From DASXRA01 sp036502575 (GTDB lineage: Bacteria; Actinomycetota; Actinomycetes; Mycobacteriales; Jatrophihabitantaceae), in NCBI GenBank assembly GCA_036502575.1, contig DASXYL010000083.1:1-64000 (forward strand): DNA of 64,000 nucleotides, in the 5' to 3' direction. Every line of letters starts with the position of its first letter. Positions within the stretch are counted from its first letter, which is position 1. This document shows positions 61,819-64,000 of this stretch, piece after piece. A program made the translations under genes and the position numbers. Under the pieces are notes generated by a model. The model made no database searches. It had not been told where the DNA came from and worked only from the letters and a program-made list of their open reading frames with translations.

Positions 61819-63240
61819 ATGAGCTCGTGGTTGGACAGCGACAGCTCCGGCCCGCAGTGGTGGTGGAGCGACTACCACCGCGAGCGGTGGGAACGGGACC
61901 AGATCCAGGATCTGCGCGCCTCGGTCAGCACGACCTCCGGGCATGCGACGCGACTGCGCAGTCAGCTGGCGCAGGTGCAGGGTGACCTGCAGCAGAAGGT
62001 GAATCGGCTGGCGGCAGCGTTCGACGCGTTCGTCGAGCTGTCCGACATCCGCGCCGAGCTGGCGCTCCACGGGGACGCCGCCGTGGCCCGGCACCGGGTC
62101 CGGCAGACACTCGCGGCGATCACGGCCGGGCAGCCGCCGGCGGCGCTGGAGTTGCCGGACGTGGACCGCTACTGGTTGGTGCCTGCCGCGCGAGCACTGC
62201 AGGCCCGGCTCACCGGCGACAGCGCTGCCGCCGACCGGTACGCGGCCCGGGCCGCCGAGATCGACGGCGCCCGCGCCGCGTACTTCCTGACCGCGGCGAC
62301 CCGGTTGGCCGGACCGTCCGAGCCGGACGCTGCCCAGCTGAGCGCGCTGCTGCCGACGCCGACCGGCCCGGACGTGAACCGGGCGCAGCGCCTGTGCTGG
62401 CTGGCCACGGCCGCCGGCGCGTTCGGGCCGTCCGCAAAGGACGTGCTGGCCGGCGCGCTGCGCACGGCGGTGGGCGCCCCGCCCGAGGGCCAGCCGCTGC
62501 CCGAACCGTGGGCGACGGCCGCGTCTCCCGGGACAGGCGCCGCCTCCGCCGTGGATGCGCTCGCCGCGCTGCACAAGTCGTGCATCGAGCCCGAGCCGGA
62601 TGCGCCGGCCGCCGACACCGACGCCGGGCCGAGCCCCATGCTGATGCCGCTGCGCGAGCTGGTCGGCTGCCTGGTCGACGAAGGCGACGAGCCGGAACGG
62701 GCGTTGCTGCGCCGGGTCGAGGAGCTGCGCGCCGTGGTCGAGGACGGCGCCGTGCCGCCCGCCTACCGTCCCTGGGACGACCCGGCCGGCACCGTCGTCG
62801 AGCTGGTGCACACCGACATCGTCGGCGGCGCGGCGCCGGCGGGGGCGCGACCGGTCGCGGTGCGAGCCGCGGTCTTATGGCTGCGGGCGATGGCCCAGCA
62901 GATCGTCGATCACGGCCGGCTGAGCTCACCGGAGGCGACCAGCGTCCGGATCCGGGGCAAGGTCGTGGCGATCACGGCCGATGGCCCGGACCAGACCGCG
63001 CTGTCCGCGGTCCGGACCGACATCGCCCAGGCGTATGCGCCCCGCGGCTTGGGGCAGCGGCTGGTCGGGGCGGGCCAGCGGCGCCAGGCCGAGGCCGCGG
63101 AACTCGAGCGGGCCGAGACCGCGACGAGCCAGGCGGTCGAGCAGTTCCGGCAGCGCAGCCAGCAGGAGGCCGAGCAGCAGGCCCGGCTCGATGCCGAGCT
63201 CGACGCGATGTCCCGCTCGCTCAGTGGAATTGCGGGATGA
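61819..63240 (+). CDS. coiled-coil protein of unknown function
   Basis: 473 residues from ATG 61819 (GGAGG about 9 nt upstream). N-terminal Trp/Ser-rich segment PQWWWSDYHRERWERDQ, coiled coil ~35-75 (ATRLRSQLAQVQGDLQQKV), an Ala-rich helical repeat middle (about 85-240) resembling TPR/helical-repeat counting of residues, and a C-terminal coiled coil rich in Glu/Gln/Ala (VEQFRQRSQQEAEQQ). No signal or membrane helix. No name can be given; a scaffold role is possible. It overlaps the convergent small membrane gene by 20 bp. Confidence 0.75.
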   Translation: MSSWLDSDSSGPQWWWSDYHRERWERDQIQDLRASVSTTSGHATRLRSQLAQVQGDLQQKVNRLAAAFDAFVELSDIRAELALHGDAAVARHRVRQTLAAITAGQPPAALELPDVDRYWLVPAARALQARLTGDSAAADRYAARAAEIDGARAAYFLTAATRLAGPSEPDAAQLSALLPTPTGPDVNRAQRLCWLATAAGAFGPSAKDVLAGALRTAVGAPPEGQPLPEPWATAASPGTGAASAVDALAALHKSCIEPEPDAPAADTDAGPSPMLMPLRELVGCLVDEGDEPERALLRRVEELRAVVEDGAVPPAYRPWDDPAGTVVELVHTDIVGGAAPAGARPVAVRAAVLWLRAMAQQIVDHGRLSSPEATSVRIRGKVVAITADGPDQTALSAVRTDIAQAYAPRGLGQRLVGAGQRRQAEAAELERAETATSQAVEQFRQRSQQEAEQQARLDAELDAMSRSLSGIAG

Positions 63241-63463
63241 TCAGGTACAGGCCGTAGGCGACGGCGGCCAGGCATATCAGGAACGCCGTGCCGGCCATCG
63301 CGTATCCGGTGCGGGCCTCGCGGCCGTCCGCGCGGGCGGCTTCGACCTGCGACAGGGCGAGCACGCCCACCGCGAACACCGCCACGACGCCGACCCCGAA
63401 CGCCAGGCTGACGCCCGCGACCTTGAACAGCGCCGCCCAGTGGATGTCGACCTTGGAGCTCAT
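63221..63463 (-). CDS. small two-helix membrane protein next to PiT transporter
   Basis: 80 residues from ATG 63463, overlapping the transporter stop by 4 bp. Two membrane helices: VAGVSLAFGVGVVAVFAVGV and YAMAGTAFLICLAAVAYGLY, joined by an acidic/basic loop (VEAARADGREART). It is encoded right behind the phosphate transporter and is probably its accessory, as seen in many Actinomycetes; no name assigned. Confidence 0.8.
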   Translation of the reverse strand: MSSKVDIHWAALFKVAGVSLAFGVGVVAVFAVGVLALSQVEAARADGREARTGYAMAGTAFLICLAAVAYGLYLIIPQFH

Positions 63464-64000
63464 ACCGGCACCGCCTCGGGCTCGAGTGACACGGAACGGG
63501 CGTCGTTGACGTTGTCCGCAGTCACCGCGTTGCGCCGCGACAGCAGGTAGATGCCGGTGACCATGACGATCGCGATGACCGCGATGGTGATGACGCCGCC
63601 GTTGCCGGAGTCGGCCACCTTGCCCGACAGGCCACCGACCAGAGCGGCCACCGGCAGCGTGAAGCCCCAGGCCAGCGCCATCTTGCCGGCGAGCGTCCAG
63701 CGCACCTCGGCCAGCTTGCGACCGAGGCCGGCCCCGAGGATGCCGCCGGACACGACCTGCGTGGTCGAGAGCGCGAAGCCCAGGTGCGAGGACGCGAGCA
63801 GCACCGCCGTCGAGGACGTCTCGGCCGCGAAGCCCTGCGGCGACTCGATGTCGGCGAGCCCCTTGCCCATCGTCCGGATGATCCGCCAGCCACCCATATA
63901 GGTGCCGCTGGCGATCGCCGTACCGGCCAGCAGGATCACCCACCACGGTGGCCCGGCGTTGGAGCTGAGGTGCCCGGACGTGATGAGCAGCAGGGTGATG
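63460..64000 (-). CDS. PiT family inorganic phosphate transporter, C-terminal part (5' end outside window)
   Basis: About 180 C-terminal residues are visible; the frame runs off the right edge. PiT signatures: SGTYMGGWRIIRTMGKGLADIESPQGFAAETSSTAV-type block (given here as GTYMGGWRIIRTMG and QGFAAETSSTAVLLAS), STTQVVSGGILGAGLGRKLA and the last membrane helix VITIAVIAIVMVTGIYLL. It imports phosphate with H+ or metal-phosphate. The first gene of an operon with the small membrane protein. Confidence 0.93.
   Translation of the reverse strand, partial: ITLLLITSGHLSSNAGPPWWVILLAGTAIASGTYMGGWRIIRTMGKGLADIESPQGFAAETSSTAVLLASSHLGFALSTTQVVSGGILGAGLGRKLAEVRWTLAGKMALAWGFTLPVAALVGGLSGKVADSGNGGVITIAVIAIVMVTGIYLLSRRNAVTADNVNDARSVSLEPEAVPV

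Overview
The window is chromosomal DNA from a high-GC Gram-positive bacterium of the class Actinomycetes. The evidence is the order gyrB-gyrA-DUF3566-tRNA-Ile-DLW39-tRNA-Ala, together with crgA, DUF881, a class E sortase, WhiB, MurT/GatD, many GTG starts and tight ATGA/GTGA overlaps. Gene order near tRNA-Ala, ppiA, crgA and pabA resembles the origin-proximal region of Mycobacterium and relatives. Genus cannot be fixed by reading alone; a Frankiales/Jatrophihabitans-like lineage is a guess only.

Layout. 0-5.1 kb: gyrB 3' end, DnaA-box-like sites, gyrA, DUF3566 membrane protein, tRNA-Ile, DLW-39, tRNA-Ala. 5.1-6.45 kb: an IS481-type element directly against tRNA-Ala, flanked by a 16-17 bp duplication of the tRNA 3' end. 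6.45-14.6 kb: WhiB, a TIGR03084-like protein, a secreted S53 peptidase, an ECF sigma factor with a membrane partner, the MurT/GatD peptidoglycan amidation pair and a lipoprotein. 14.6-20.0 kb: an envelope/division block (a gene in the cwsA position, ppiA, rhomboid, PH domain, crgA, DUF881, sortase E, small membrane protein, pabA). 20.0-21.4 kb: a SigE-type sigma factor and partner. 21.4-33.3 kb: a divergent purine-degradation block. One arm is allantoinase, allantoicase, malate synthase and a DUF6986 lyase-like protein; the other is OHCU decarboxylase, HIU hydrolase, urate oxidase, three xanthine dehydrogenase subunits and a purine deaminase. Together they take xanthine through urate and allantoin to glyoxylate and malate.

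33-45 kb: DUF1028, DUF3574, a Tat-exported phospholipase C, a TolB-like lipoprotein, a secreted three-repeat protein, glyoxalase-fold proteins, a decayed methyltransferase, an ACT-malic enzyme, a membrane gene broken by a 13-bp tandem duplication, and DoxX. 45-53.5 kb: a drug-type MFS pump with an extra cytosolic domain, an aromatic/HisC-type aminotransferase, hppD, an LLM flavoprotein, a GDT1-type transporter, DUF4446, a VapBC-like pair and pheA.

53.5-60.8 kb is the most unusual part. A structured leader precedes a secreted Pro/Ser-rich protein, then a 1431-residue secreted protein with about 20 copies of a GNGxQNG-type motif. A chain of four tiny membrane or secreted proteins follows, and then a class F-type sortase whose usual catalytic His is a Tyr. 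I propose this as an undescribed surface-assembly locus, possibly a functional amyloid or beta-solenoid layer. 60.8-64 kb: a GroES-like protein, a zincin metallopeptidase, a coiled-coil protein, a small membrane protein and the 3' part of a PiT phosphate transporter. A 48-bp palindromic element occurs twice (50.55 and 60.80 kb) behind gene ends.
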